Source of the DNA: Litoditis marina
Lineage: Eukaryota; Nematoda; Chromadorea; Rhabditida; Rhabditidae
Assembly: GCA_964036275.1 (NCBI GenBank)
Contig: CAXIWQ010000486.1
Span: forward strand, 558,001-622,000
Length of the DNA: 64,000 bases
Direction: 5' to 3'
Position numbers and translations under genes: made by a program. The notes beneath the pieces were generated by a model. That model was not told the DNA's origin, made no database searches, and was given only the letters and a program-made list of their open reading frames with translations. This document shows, one piece after another, positions 12,178-21,207 of this stretch. The stretch's first letter is position 1. The number at the start of each line of letters is the position of its first letter.

Positions 12178-12597
12178 TCATAATTGTAAGTTACAAGCTG
12201 TTAATGCTGGAATTATAATTGCTTCTATGTGATCCTGGGATAAGCGACGGAGTTGTCTTCTCGCCAAATCTGGACTGCGAATACTTGAAATGTCGTACAG
12301 GAGAGGTAGAACAGGTTTCAAAGTGTCCCTCTCAGAACAAGTTAGGAAAAGTTTGTCATTGTTCAAAATGTTATAAATAATCTCAACTAGGATATTTATC
12401 TGGGGAATCTGCGCTGTTTCAATTATAGAGCAATCGACATGCACGTAAATAGGAACCCAGAATGTTTGCTTAAGCGACTGGACATAATCGTTGTTCGTGT
12501 TAAAATGATTCATTTGTCCAGTTTTGGTCGTTTTATAGCCAAATTGGGACATACATTGTAATGTTGTCAATCGCAAGTTTAGCACGCCTGCCTTCAT
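12178..12597 (-). CDS. 139-aa protein of the Polinton-like element, function unknown
   Basis: An intact frame with a true ATG (12595-12597) preceded by an in-frame TGA, so this is the first possible start. The stop is followed 13 bp later by AATAAA. The N-terminal half (1-60) is polar with scattered aromatics. The C-terminal half (66-139) looks helical and leucine/isoleucine-rich: ILVEIIYNIL, DTLKPVLPLLYDI, then an arginine cluster LARRQLRRL at 111-119 and a hydrophobic end, HIEAIIIPAL. This 'leucine-rich, RR, hydrophobic end' arrangement is like small proteins I recall accompanying Polinton-type elements in animals; no search was possible. No signal peptide or enzyme motif is visible. It is transcribed outward from the centre, upstream of the 237-aa gene, in the same cassette. 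No clear TATA box was seen in the ~200 bp upstream. Confidence 0.7.
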   Translation of the reverse strand: MKAGVLNLRLTTLQCMSQFGYKTTKTGQMNHFNTNNDYVQSLKQTFWVPIYVHVDCSIIETAQIPQINILVEIIYNILNNDKLFLTCSERDTLKPVLPLLYDISSIRSPDLARRQLRRLSQDHIEAIIIPALTACNLQL

Positions 12598-12795
12598 CGA
12601 ATCTTGTTGAGGTAGTTGTCAGTGAAACAAGCAAGCCATCTTGTTGCGATAACCGCCTTTAGCGAACAAAATACGACACGCCTACTCTCCAAATGATAAT
12701 TCTCAAAACTAACAATCATTTCCAAACACCCACTTCTTAGGCAGCAGAGAGTTACAACAAGTAAGTCTCCATGCCTTTTCTGTTCAAATAATTAC
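12598..12795. other. Intergenic leader between the array and the 139-aa gene, left arm
   Basis: About 200 bp of single-copy sequence (within the arm) with no gene. It should contain the promoter of the 139-aa gene, but I see no TATA box. At its inner edge lies the palindrome ACAAGT/ACTTGT (12798-12811). Confidence 0.4.
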
Positions 12796-12801
12796 GTACA
12801 A

Positions 12802-15060
12802 GTACACTTGTCCTTGCTAATCCACCCCCTAGGTACATGAAAGTTACTTTTTTCAACTTTTGTAACTTCGAAACATTCGAAACATTTTATTTGTGTGTAC
12901 CCACACTTTTTCTTGCTAGTCCACCCCAGGGGTACATGAAAGTTACTTTTTTCAACTTTTGTAACTTTCGAAACATTCGAAACATTTTATTTGTGTGTAC
13001 CCACACTTTTCCTTGCTAGTCCACCCCAGGGGTACATGAAAGTTACTTTTTTCAACTTTTGTAACTTTCGAAACATTCCAAAGGCGTCATTTTATTTGTG
13101 TGTATCCACACTTTTCCTTGCTAGGCCACCCGCTGGGTACATGAAAGTTACTTTTTCAACTTTTGTAACTTTCGAAACATTCCAAAGGCACCATTTTATT
13201 TGTGTGTACCCACACTTTTCCTTGCTGGTCCACCCCCTAGGTACATGAAAGTTACTTTTTTCAACTTTTGTAACTTTCGAAACATTCCAAAGGCGTCATT
13301 TTATTTGTGTGTATCCACACTTTTCCTTGCTAGGCACCCCCAGGGTACATGAAAGTTACTTTTTCAACCTTTGTAACTTTCGAAACATTCCAAACATGTT
13401 ATTTGTGTGTACCCACACTTTTTCTTGCTAGTCCACCCCGGGGTCCATGAAAGTTACTTTTTCAACCTTTGTAACTTCGAAACATTCCAAACATGTTATT
13501 TGTGTGTACCCACACTTTTTCTTGCTAGTCCACCCCCGGGGTCCATGAAAGTTACTTTTTCAACCTTTGTAACTTTCGAAACATTCCAAACATGTTATTT
13601 GTGTGTACCCACACTTTTTCTTGCTAGTCCACCCCCGGGGTCCATGAAAGTTACTTTTTCAACTTTTGTAACTTTCGAAACATTCGAAACGTTTTATTTG
13701 TGTGTACCCACACTTTTCCTTGCTAGGCCACCCCCTAGGTACATGAAAGTTACTTTTTTCAACTTTTGTAACTTTCGAAACATTCGAAACATTTATTTGT
13801 GTGTACCCACACTTTTCCTTGCTAGTCCACCCCAGGGGTACGTGAAAGTTACTTTTTTCAACTTTTGTAACTTTCGAAACATTCCAAAGGCACCATTTTA
13901 TTTGTGTGTACCCACACTGTTCCTTGCTAGGCCACCCCCTAGGTACATGAAAGTTACTTTTTCAACCTTTGTAACTTTCGAAACATTCCAAACATGTTAT
14001 TTGTGTGTACCCACACTTTTTCTTGCTAGTCCACCCCCGGGGTCCATGAAAGTTACTTTTTCAACTTTTGTAACTTTCGAACATTCGAAACGTTTTATTT
14101 GTGTGTACCCACACTTTTCCTTGCTAGGCCACCCCCTAGGTACATGAAAGTTACTTTTTTCAACTTTTGTAACTTTCGAAACATTCGAAACATTTTATTT
14201 GTGTGTACCCACACTTTTCCTTGCTAGTCCACCCCAGGGGTACGTGAAAGTTACTTTTTTCAACTTTGTAACTTTCGAAACATTCCAAAGGCACCATTTT
14301 ATTTGTGTGTACCCACACTGTTCCTTGCTAGGCCACCCCCTAGGTACATGAAAGTTACTTTTTTCAACTTTTGTAACTTTCGAAACATTCCAAAGGCGTC
14401 ATTTTATTTGTGTGTATCCACACTTTTCCTTGCTAGGCCACCCCCAGGGTACATGAAAGTTACTTTTTCAACCTTTGTAACTTTCGAAACATTCCAAACA
14501 TGTTATTTGTGTGTACCCACACTTTTTCTTGCTAGTCCACCCCCGGGGTCCATGAAAGTTACTTTTTCAACTTTTGTAACTTTCGAAACATTCGAAACGT
14601 TTTATTTGTGTGTACCCACACTTTTCCTTGCTAGGCCACCCCTAGGTACATGAAAGTTACTTTTTTCAACTTTGTAACTTTCGAAACATTCGAAACATTT
14701 TATTTGTGTGTACCCACACTTTTCCTTGCTAGTCACACCCCCGGGGTACATGAAAGTTACTTTTTTCAACTTTTGTAACTTTCGAAACATTGCAAAGGCA
14801 CCATTTAATTTGTGTGTACCCACACTTTTCCTTGCTAGTCCACCCCCGGGGTACATGAAAGTTACTTTTTCAACTTTTGTAACTTTCGACACATTCGAAA
14901 CGTTTTATTTGTGTGTACCACACTGTTCCTTGCTAGTCCACCCCAGGGGTACATGAAAGTTACTTTTTTCCACTTTTGTAACTCTCGAAACATTCCAAAG
15001 GCGCCATTCTATTTGTGTGTACTCTCATTTTTCCTGGCCAGGCCCTTCCTTAGGTGAAAG
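12802..15060 (+). repeat. ~100-bp tandem repeat array, left arm (22 units)
   Basis: Twenty-two units, each with the phrase ATGAAAGTTAC (starting near 12832, 12931, 13031 and so on to about 14949), plus a degenerate end near 15053. Short units of 98-100 bp contain CGAAACATTCGAAAC; long units of 102-106 bp contain CATTCCAAAGGCRYCAT. Each unit has two potential hairpins: GAAAGTTAC/GTAACTTTC (9-bp stem, ~14-nt loop) and GTGTG/CACAC (4-nt loop). Open frames with repeated KVTF and LCVPTLF phrases are translations of the repeat, not genes. Confidence 0.9.
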
Positions 15061-15317
15061 TTACTTTATCACTTTTGGAACTTTCCAGTTTTCCAAAACT
15101 CTACTTTCACTCCGGTCTTTCACATTGTTTGTGGCGGGCTCATCGCCACGTCAGGCATTTTATGCCTAATACTCATTGTTGTTGGAACTGAATTGTAAAA
15201 TAAAAGGCACATCGAACTCACTTATTGTGAGTTCTCAATGCCTAATGAGTGGGTGTTGAAAATTTATGATATTTTCTTTTTTTTTTTGTTTAATTTGGTT
15301 ATTGCTCCGCGGTGCGG
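15061..15317 (+). other. Hairpin cluster next to the centre, left arm
   Basis: This stretch has no gene but a dense set of short perfect inverted repeats: GTGGCG/CGCCAC (15131-15149), AGGCAT/ATGCCT (15153-15167), GAACTCAC/GTGAGTTC (15214-15234), and ACTCATT/AATGAGT (15171-15177 with 15244-15250) enclosing the previous one. At the arm's end, extending 3 bp into the centre, is GCTCCGC/GCGGAGC (15304-15320). An AATAAA lies at 15199-15204. The mirror copy is at 15516-15774. Confidence 0.7.
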
Positions 15318-15515
15318 AGCTGTGTTTTGAAACTCTCAAATTTTAACCACCTGGATGAAGGCGTTCAACTTAACTGACTCAGTTTTCCCGCGTTCATTTG
15401 GAAAACAAGAAAGCTAACCTTCTAACAGGCTTTTTCCAGACGGCCCCCTCAATTTTCTGTGATTCATTCACGACAAACTCAGTTGATTGTTATGCAGATA
15501 ACTTCTTCAACCGCG
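15318..15515. other. 198-bp unique centre of the palindrome
   Basis: The only part of the element not present twice. It contains the 13-bp palindrome AACTGACTCAGTT (15372-15384), whose core TGACTCA is an AP-1-type site, and a loosely related AACTCAGTTGATT near 15478. The open frame crossing it into the right arm (15398-15601) has no ATG-based support beyond chance. It may be the remnant of the original junction between the two arms. Confidence 0.8.
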
Positions 15516-15774
15516 CCGCACCGCGGAGCAATAACCAAATTGAAACAACAAAAAAAAAAGAAAATATCATAAATTTTCAACACCCACTCATTAGGCATTG
15601 AGAACTCACAATAAGTGAGTTCGATGTGCCTTTTATTTTACAATTCAGTTCCAACAACAATGAGTATTAGGCATAAAATGCCTGACGTGGCGATGAGCCC
15701 GCCACAAACAATGTGAAAGACCGGAGTGAAAGTAGAGTTTTGGAAAACTGGAAAGTTCCAAAAGTGATAAAGTA
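15516..15774 (-). other. Hairpin cluster next to the centre, right arm
   Basis: The mirror of 15061-15317, with the same short inverted repeats. The GC-rich hairpin at the very edge differs: here the outer bases read GCGCCGC, giving one mismatch in its stem. Confidence 0.65.
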
Positions 15775-18030
15775 ACTTTCACCTAAGGAAGGGCCTGGCC
15801 AGGAAAAATGAGAGTACACACAAATAGAATGGCGCCTTTGGAATGTTTCGAGAGTTACAAAAGTGGAAAAAAGTAACTTTCATGTACCCCTGGGGTGGAC
15901 TAGCAAGGAACAGTGTGGGTACACACAAATAAAACGTTTCGAATGTGTCGAAAGTTACAAAAGTTGAAAAAGTAACTTTCATGTACCCCGGGGGTGGACT
16001 AGCAAGGAAAAGTGTGGGTACACACAAATTAAATGGTGCCTTTGCAATGTTTCGAAAGTTACAAAAGTTGAAAAAAGTAACTTTCATGTACCCCGGGGGT
16101 GGACTAGCAAGGAAAAGTGTGGGTACACACAAATAAAATGTTTCGAATGTTTCGAAAGTTACAAAAGTTGAAAAAAGTAACTTTCATGTACCTAGGGGTG
16201 GCCTAGCAAGGAAAAGTGTGGGTACACACAAATAAAACGTTTCGAATGTTTCGAAAGTTACAAAAGTTGAAAAAGTAACTTTCATGGACCCCGGGGTGGA
16301 CTAGCAAGAAAAAGTGTGGGTACACACAAATAACATGTTTGGAATGTTTCGAAAGTTACAAAGGTTGAAAAAGTAACTTTCATGTACCCTGGGGGTGGCC
16401 TAGCAAGGAAAAGTGTGGATACACACAAATAAAATGACGCCTTTGGAATGTTTCGAAAGTTACAAAAGTTGAAAAAAGTAACTTTCATGTACCTAGGGGG
16501 TGGCCTAGCAAGGAACAGTGTGGGTACACACAAATAAAATGGTGCCTTTGGAATGTTTCGAAAGTTACAAAAGTTGAAAAAAGTAACTTTCACGTACCCC
16601 TGGGTGGACTAGCAAGGAAAAGTGTGGGTACACACAAATAAAATGTTTCGAATGTTTCGAAAGTTACAAAAGTTGAAAAAGTAACTTTCATGTACCTAGG
16701 GGGTGGCCTAGCAAGGAAAAGTGTGGGTACACACAAATAAAACGTTTCGAATGTTTCGAAAGTTACAAAAGTTGAAAAAGTAACTTTCATGGACCCCGGG
16801 GGTGGACTAGCAAGAAAAAGTGTGGTACACACAAATAACATGTTTGGAATGTTCGAAAGTTACAAAGGTTGAAAAAGTAACTTTCATGTACCTAGGGGGT
16901 GGCCTAGCAAGGAACAGTGTGGGTACACACAAATAAAATGGTGCCTTTGAATGTTTCGAAAGTTACAAAAGTTGAAAAAAGTAACTTTCACGTACCCCTG
17001 GGGTGGACTAGCAAGGAAAAGTGTGGGTACACACAAATAAAATGTTTCGAATGTTTCGAAAGTTACAAAAGTTGAAAAAGTAACTTTCATGTACCTAGGG
17101 GGTGGCCTAGCAAGGAAAGTGTGGGTACACACAAATAAAACGTTTCGAATGTTTCGAAAGTTACAAAAGTTGAAAAAGTAACTTTCATGGACCCCGGGGG
17201 TGGACTAGCAAGAAAAAGTGTGGGTACACACAAATAACATGTTTGGAATGTTTCGAAAGTTACAAAGGTTGAAAAAGTAACTTTCATGGACCCCGGGGGT
17301 GGACTAGCAAGAAAAAGTGTGGGTACACACAAATAACATGTTTGGAATGTTTCGAAAGTTACAAAGGTTGAAAAAGTAACTTTCATGGACCCCGGGGGTG
17401 GACTAGCAAGAAAAAGTGTGGGTACACACAAATAACATGTTTGGAATGTTTCGAAAGTTACAAAGGTTGAAAAAGTAACTTTCATGTACCCTGGGGGTGG
17501 CCTAGCAAGGAAAAGTGTGGATACACACAAATAAAATGACGCCTTTGGAATGTTTCGAAAGTTACAAAAGTTGAAAAAAGTAACTTTCATGTACCTAGGG
17601 GGTGGACCAGCAAGGAAAAGTGTGGGTACACACAAATAAAATGGTGCCTTTGAATGTTTCGAAAGTTACAAAAGTTGAAAAAGTAACTTTCATGTACCCA
17701 GCGGGTGGCCTAGCAAGGAAAAGTGTGGATACACACAAATAAAATGACGCCTTTGGAATGTTTCGAAAGTTACAAAAGTTGAAAAAAGTAACTTTCATGT
17801 ACCCCTGGGGTGGACTAGCAAGGAAAAGTGTGGGTACACACAAATAAAATGTTTCGAATGTTTCGAAAGTTACAAAAGTTGAAAAAAGTAACTTTCATGT
17901 ACCCCTGGGTGGACTAGCAAGAAAAAGTGTGGGTACACACAAATAAAATGTTTCGAATGTTTCGAAAGTTACAAAAGTTGAAAAAAGTAACTTTCATGTA
18001 CCTAGGGGGTGGATTAGCAAGGACAAGTGT
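15775..18030 (-). repeat. ~100-bp tandem repeat array, right arm (22 units)
   Basis: The mirror of the left-arm array, also 22 units. The order of long (~102-106 bp) and short (~98-100 bp) units is the same when read from the outer end: long units at intervals 3, 4, 5, 11, 15, 16 and 20 in both arms. Scattered one-base indels separate the copies. Confidence 0.9.
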
Positions 18031-18237
18031 ACTTGTACGTAATTATTTGAACAGAAAAGGCATGGAGACTTACTTGTTGTAACTCTCTGCTGCCTAAGAA
18101 GTGGGTGTTTGGAAAATGATTGTTAGTTTGAGAATTATCATTTGGAGAGTAGGCGTGTCGTATTTTGTTCGCTAAAGGCGGTTATCGCAACAAGATGGCT
18201 TGCTTGTTTCACTGACAACTACCTGCAACAAGATTCG
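18031..18237. other. Intergenic leader, right arm
   Basis: The mirror of 12598-12795. It has one extra base near 18225 relative to the left arm, which opens an upstream frame that is closed by a stop in the left arm. No gene is supported. Confidence 0.4.
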
Positions 18238-18657
18238 ATGAAGGCAGGCGTGCTAAACTTGCGATTGACAACATTACAATGTATGTCCCAATTTGGCTAT
18301 AAAACGACCAAAACTGGACAAATGAATCATTTTAACACGAACAACGATTATGTCCAGTCGCTTAAGCAAACATTCTGGGTTCCTATTTACGTGCATGTCC
18401 GATTGCTCTATAATTGAAACAGCGCAGATTCCCAGATAAATATCCTAGTTGAGATTATTTATAACATTTTGAACAATGACAAACTTTTCCTAACTTGTTC
18501 TGAGAGGGACACTTTGAAACCTGTTCTACCTCTCCTGTACGACATTTCAAGTATTCGCAGTCCAGATTTGGCGAGAAGACAACTCCGTCGCTTATCCCAG
18601 GATCACATAGAAGCAATTATAATTCCAGCATTAACAGCTTGTAACTTACAATTATGA
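18238..18657 (+). pseudogene. Right-arm copy of the 139-aa gene, frameshifted
   Basis: The same gene as 12178-12597 in mirror orientation, with ATG at 18238 and TGA at 18657. An extra C near 18399 shifts the frame after about residue 54 and leads to a TAA within a few codons. A missing C near 18431 restores the original frame for the rest. Total length is unchanged. Both changes are in C runs, so sequencing or assembly error is as likely as true decay. Confidence 0.75.
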
Positions 18658-18669
18658 GTGTTTTCATAG

Positions 18670-18675
18670 AATAAA
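18670..18675 (+). terminator. Poly(A) signal, right-arm 139-aa copy
   Basis: AATAAA 12 bases past the stop, identical in position to the left-arm signal. Confidence 0.55.
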
Positions 18676-18811
18676 CAATTTAATTAGTTGTAGTGGCTTC
18701 TTTTAACAATAAAAATTATACCCGCCGCAACTTGCGGATAGCAACCACCACTACACTACACCACAACACATTTGTTTTTCAAAGTTGGACGAAAGTGTGA
18801 CATATGGAGAG

Positions 18812-18820
18812 TATAAAAGG
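18812..18820 (+). promoter_or_regulatory. TATA box, right-arm 237-aa copy
   Basis: TATAAAAGG about 139 bp upstream of the ATG, mirroring 12015-12023. The 5' leader has one base fewer than in the left arm. Confidence 0.6.
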
Positions 18821-18958
18821 GGACAATGAGCACCAAACCGCCAAATAACCTAGTGATTGCGTTAAGACCACTACAGAAGCCAGCCCTCAATTTAATCTCC
18901 CAGCGCAGAATATTACGGCATTTCCGAATACAGCTTCTACTTTTTGTGACTTGAGAAG

Positions 18959-19669
18959 ATGAAAACAACCGGAAAATATATGCTTGCCCCTCTGAATGAG
19001 GATGAGAAACATATAGCATTTCTGAACAGAGAATGTCCGATATACTACATAGCACAACTCTCGCCGACTACGAAAAAGTTGCACTTTATGAAGATGCGAT
19101 GGCTCGGTTGCGAGGTTTTCTAGAATCTATTGATGTTCCATCAACTGTCCAAATCGAACAGCCGCCTTCGAACGATGTCGTACCAGCATACAAATTACCT
19201 ACTAAAGATAAGAACTTCTGGAAGATATTTGAAGGGATTCGCACGAACGATAGGCAAGAAATTGTGCTGGATGGCCGAGTCATAGAAAGATCCAACATAA
19301 ATACCAACTTGGATTATGCAATGTACAAAACTGATTTCATGCCGTATGGTTATGAGGAGTTTTACAATCACGTGCGAAGCAAAGTGAATTACGACATTCA
19401 GCCAATAGCGGAAAAGGAAGAAAAACCTATTAAATTGGAATGTTGGCCGAGTCTGAGAACGATGAGAACGAAAATTACGATACAGCTTCGGATAAAGTGC
19501 CGACCAGTGGACTCCGGTAGTCTCAAGAAGCGCCAGGAGAAAAATGGCTGAAACAAACGCTTCCGCCGATAGAGTTTATGGAGTTCCGGCGCCCGCTCCC
19601 ATGTCCAGGCGAACCCGCCAGCAAGGAACCGGAAGGAGAAGATTGTATATAAAATTGTGGACTTTGTAA
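18959..19669 (+). pseudogene. Right-arm copy of the 237-aa gene, three 1-bp deletions
   Basis: The mirror copy of 11162-11875, starting with ATG at 18959 and ending with TAA at 19667-19669. Three single-A deletions are visible against the left arm: near 19025, 19439 and 19495. The first shifts the frame after about residue 22, the second near residue 160, and the third returns to the original frame near residue 180. The long middle piece (19033-19551) remains open as a fragment. All three lie in A runs, so base-calling error is a strong alternative to inactivation. A poly(A) signal overlaps the stop as in the left arm. Confidence 0.75.
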
Positions 19670-19673
19670 TAAA
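19668..19673 (+). terminator. Poly(A) signal, right-arm 237-aa copy
   Basis: AATAAA sharing two bases with the stop codon, as in the left arm. Confidence 0.55.
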
Positions 19674-21083
19674 ATTATCAACCTAAAAACTTTTGTTTTG
19701 TGCGCAACACACCGCGTGTCTTTATTACCAATACTACGAATTCCAAGAAAATACTGCACGTTGTTAAACGCATTACGGAATCACGTTTGGTGACTCCATT
19801 AAATGCTTTAGAGTTTGTAGTTAAAATTGGATGTGTTGTGTTGTGTTGTTCAATAATATTTGCATAACCTTTCAAAAGATATAGGCAATAATTACACCAG
19901 TGCTGGGAATTCCAAGATGATACTTCATTAAAGTACACAAATGTGACAAAATTAAGATAGTTTTGCCATTAAAGTATAAAAATGTTGAAATAAAGTGCGA
20001 AAATGGCAGGAAATCACGGTCACTATTTACAACTCTTGTTGTTACCGGTTACAGGCGTACATTTGCTCGACACACTACGTGTAACATGTGAAAACCCGAA
20101 CTAAATACGTATGTCGACGATTTTTCCAACCAGTCGGTTTAGTTACCCAAGTTGAAGGTGCATTCTGGTTCTAAATCGACAAAGTTTTGAAATTTTTTAG
20201 GAAAACACAGAAAATGCTTTCTTGTTGTAAAACATGCTATGTGTGAATCCGTATAAGTTTAGGTAATATTATATTAACAATATAACGTATATACTGCGTA
20301 TTGCAGCTTGTCGGCATAGTTAATTTCAATTGCGTTATGGGTCTCGCCGCGCCCGGAATTTGCAATACACAGTCCTTTGAAAATTGCATCACAAATCGGG
20401 AATCTCGGGTGTTTTTCATGTTTCATGTAGAGTAGAATGCAGCTTATTTTTTTTGATATCTGTAGCTCGCGCATGTTTCATTTTATACGGAAGGCGGTAC
20501 AGAACACGTACATTTACATGGCACACCACGTGTAACACGTGAAAACGTTATCTAAGTACGTATGTTTGATAACCCCATCCGGTTTAATTACCCAAGTTTG
20601 AGGTAGATTGATGGATGCTATCTTTCCTGTTAAAACACATGTCACGTGTGAAACGAATAAACTGTACTTGGAAGTTATAACCCCCATGAGGCTTTAAACC
20701 CCCTCGTTTTCTATTCTGAGCAGCCTGGTGCCTGGCACCTGTTGCACTAATATAAACAAACTATAGTTGCGCAGCCACCGGATACAAGTCAATACAAATC
20801 AATAACGTGTATTCTCAAACTAAGGTTCTTGAGTCAAGCGTGCCAGATAATTTCCTACACTACGCGATAACGCTTACAAACGTACCGTGCCATCATTTCA
20901 TTATCGATTTTTATCAAGCTATTGCGAAATATGTATCAGGTATTGCGAAATACTCAGATTCCAGAAAATTCCTTGGAAAAGAGCCAAGAAAAAACGTGAG
21001 AGAGCGTGTGGACACGTGTAGAAACGTGTGAGAAAACCTGAGAAAAAACTTTTTCCTTAAGAATTACCGTTATACTGTATAAG
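19674..21083. other. Subterminal region without a supported gene, right arm
   Basis: The mirror of 9748-11157. The E-box palindrome is at 20527-20541 and the diverged second module at about 20036-20155. A plus-strand open frame at 20807-21031 is slightly longer than its left-arm counterpart because the arms differ by one C. It lacks an ATG, so I do not call it a gene. Confidence 0.5.
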
Positions 21084-21119
21084 GATTACTGTACCTAGGT
21101 TACTGTACCTAGGTTACTG
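21084..21119 (-). repeat. 14-bp subterminal tandem repeat, right
   Basis: The mirror copies of the 14-bp unit lie at 21092-21105 and 21106-21119, preceded by the partial third unit. Confidence 0.7.
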
Positions 21120-21201
21120 TATGTTGCCGGCTGGCTGCGCGCCGGGTGCAGCCGCGCTAGGCTCCGCCCCTTTTGGTTCATTCACGGGCTGGTCTACTAC
21201 T
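21120..21201 (-). repeat. GC-rich terminus of the element, right
   Basis: The mirror of the left terminus, ending ...GGTCTACTACT. No difference from the left terminus was noticed by eye apart from orientation. It gives the element two equivalent ends. Confidence 0.7.
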
Positions 21202-21207
21202 TCTATT
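21202..21207. other. Target-site duplication, right copy (TCTATT)
   Basis: This is the second copy of the 6-bp duplication. Satellite sequence continues immediately after it (CTGTGGCGC) in the phase expected from the left flank. A perfect duplication on both sides argues that the whole palindrome was inserted as one unit and is not an assembly fold-back. Confidence 0.9.

Larger units (their letters stand above)
9629..15317 (+). repeat. Left arm of the giant inverted repeat
   Basis: A 5689-bp arm mirrored by 15516-21201. A base at x in this arm pairs with about 30833 - x in the other, drifting by at most a few bases because of single-base indels. The arm holds both intact genes, on the minus strand. 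Pairing stops at 15317, where left-arm sequence AGCTGTG faces CGCGGTT in the other arm. Confidence 0.95.
9629..21201. mobile_element. Palindromic Polinton-like non-autonomous element
   Basis: The element is 11.57 kb and sits cleanly inside one satellite monomer. Seen directly: terminal inverted repeats starting AGTAGTAGACCAGCCC at 9629 and mirrored to 21201; flanking 6-bp duplication TCTATT; two inverted arms that together make up 98 percent of the element; a 198-bp unique centre. Family knowledge: Polinton/Maverick elements make 6-bp target duplications through a retrovirus-like integrase and have 5'-AG...CT-3' ends with long terminal inverted repeats. Normal Polintons are 15-20 kb and encode a protein-primed DNA polymerase B, integrase, protease, packaging ATPase and capsid proteins; none is recognisable here. 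It is therefore read as a derivative that depends on enzymes from elsewhere. An unrelated foldback transposon with a 6-bp duplication is the main alternative. Confidence 0.75.
15516..21201 (-). repeat. Right arm of the giant inverted repeat
   Basis: A 5686-bp arm, the reverse complement of the left arm, with scattered one-base differences. Many are changes in homopolymer length. Even the 22-unit internal tandem array is mirrored unit for unit, so neither array has expanded or contracted since the duplication. Confidence 0.95.

Noticed and set aside
13407..14147. 246-codon open frame with repeated KVTFSTFVTF and LCVPTLFLA phrases, and its mirror at 17087-17635
   Set aside because: It follows the ~100-bp tandem repeat exactly and changes frame with unit length. 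It has no ATG-plus-promoter context and is present on the antisense of the mirrored arm.
15398..15601. 67-codon frame crossing the palindrome centre
   Set aside because: Low-complexity end, no recognisable feature, and half of it lies in inverted-repeat DNA. Chance is enough to explain it.
20807..21031. 74-codon frame near the right end whose C-terminal half looks helical
   Set aside because: There is no ATG anywhere in it, and the left-arm copy is shifted by one base, so the frame is not kept between the arms.
9629..21201. The palindrome as a pure assembly or fold-back artefact
   Set aside because: A 6-bp target duplication on both sides and satellite in one orientation on both flanks are not expected from a fold-back read, which would invert the flank too. 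Read-level proof is still not available here.
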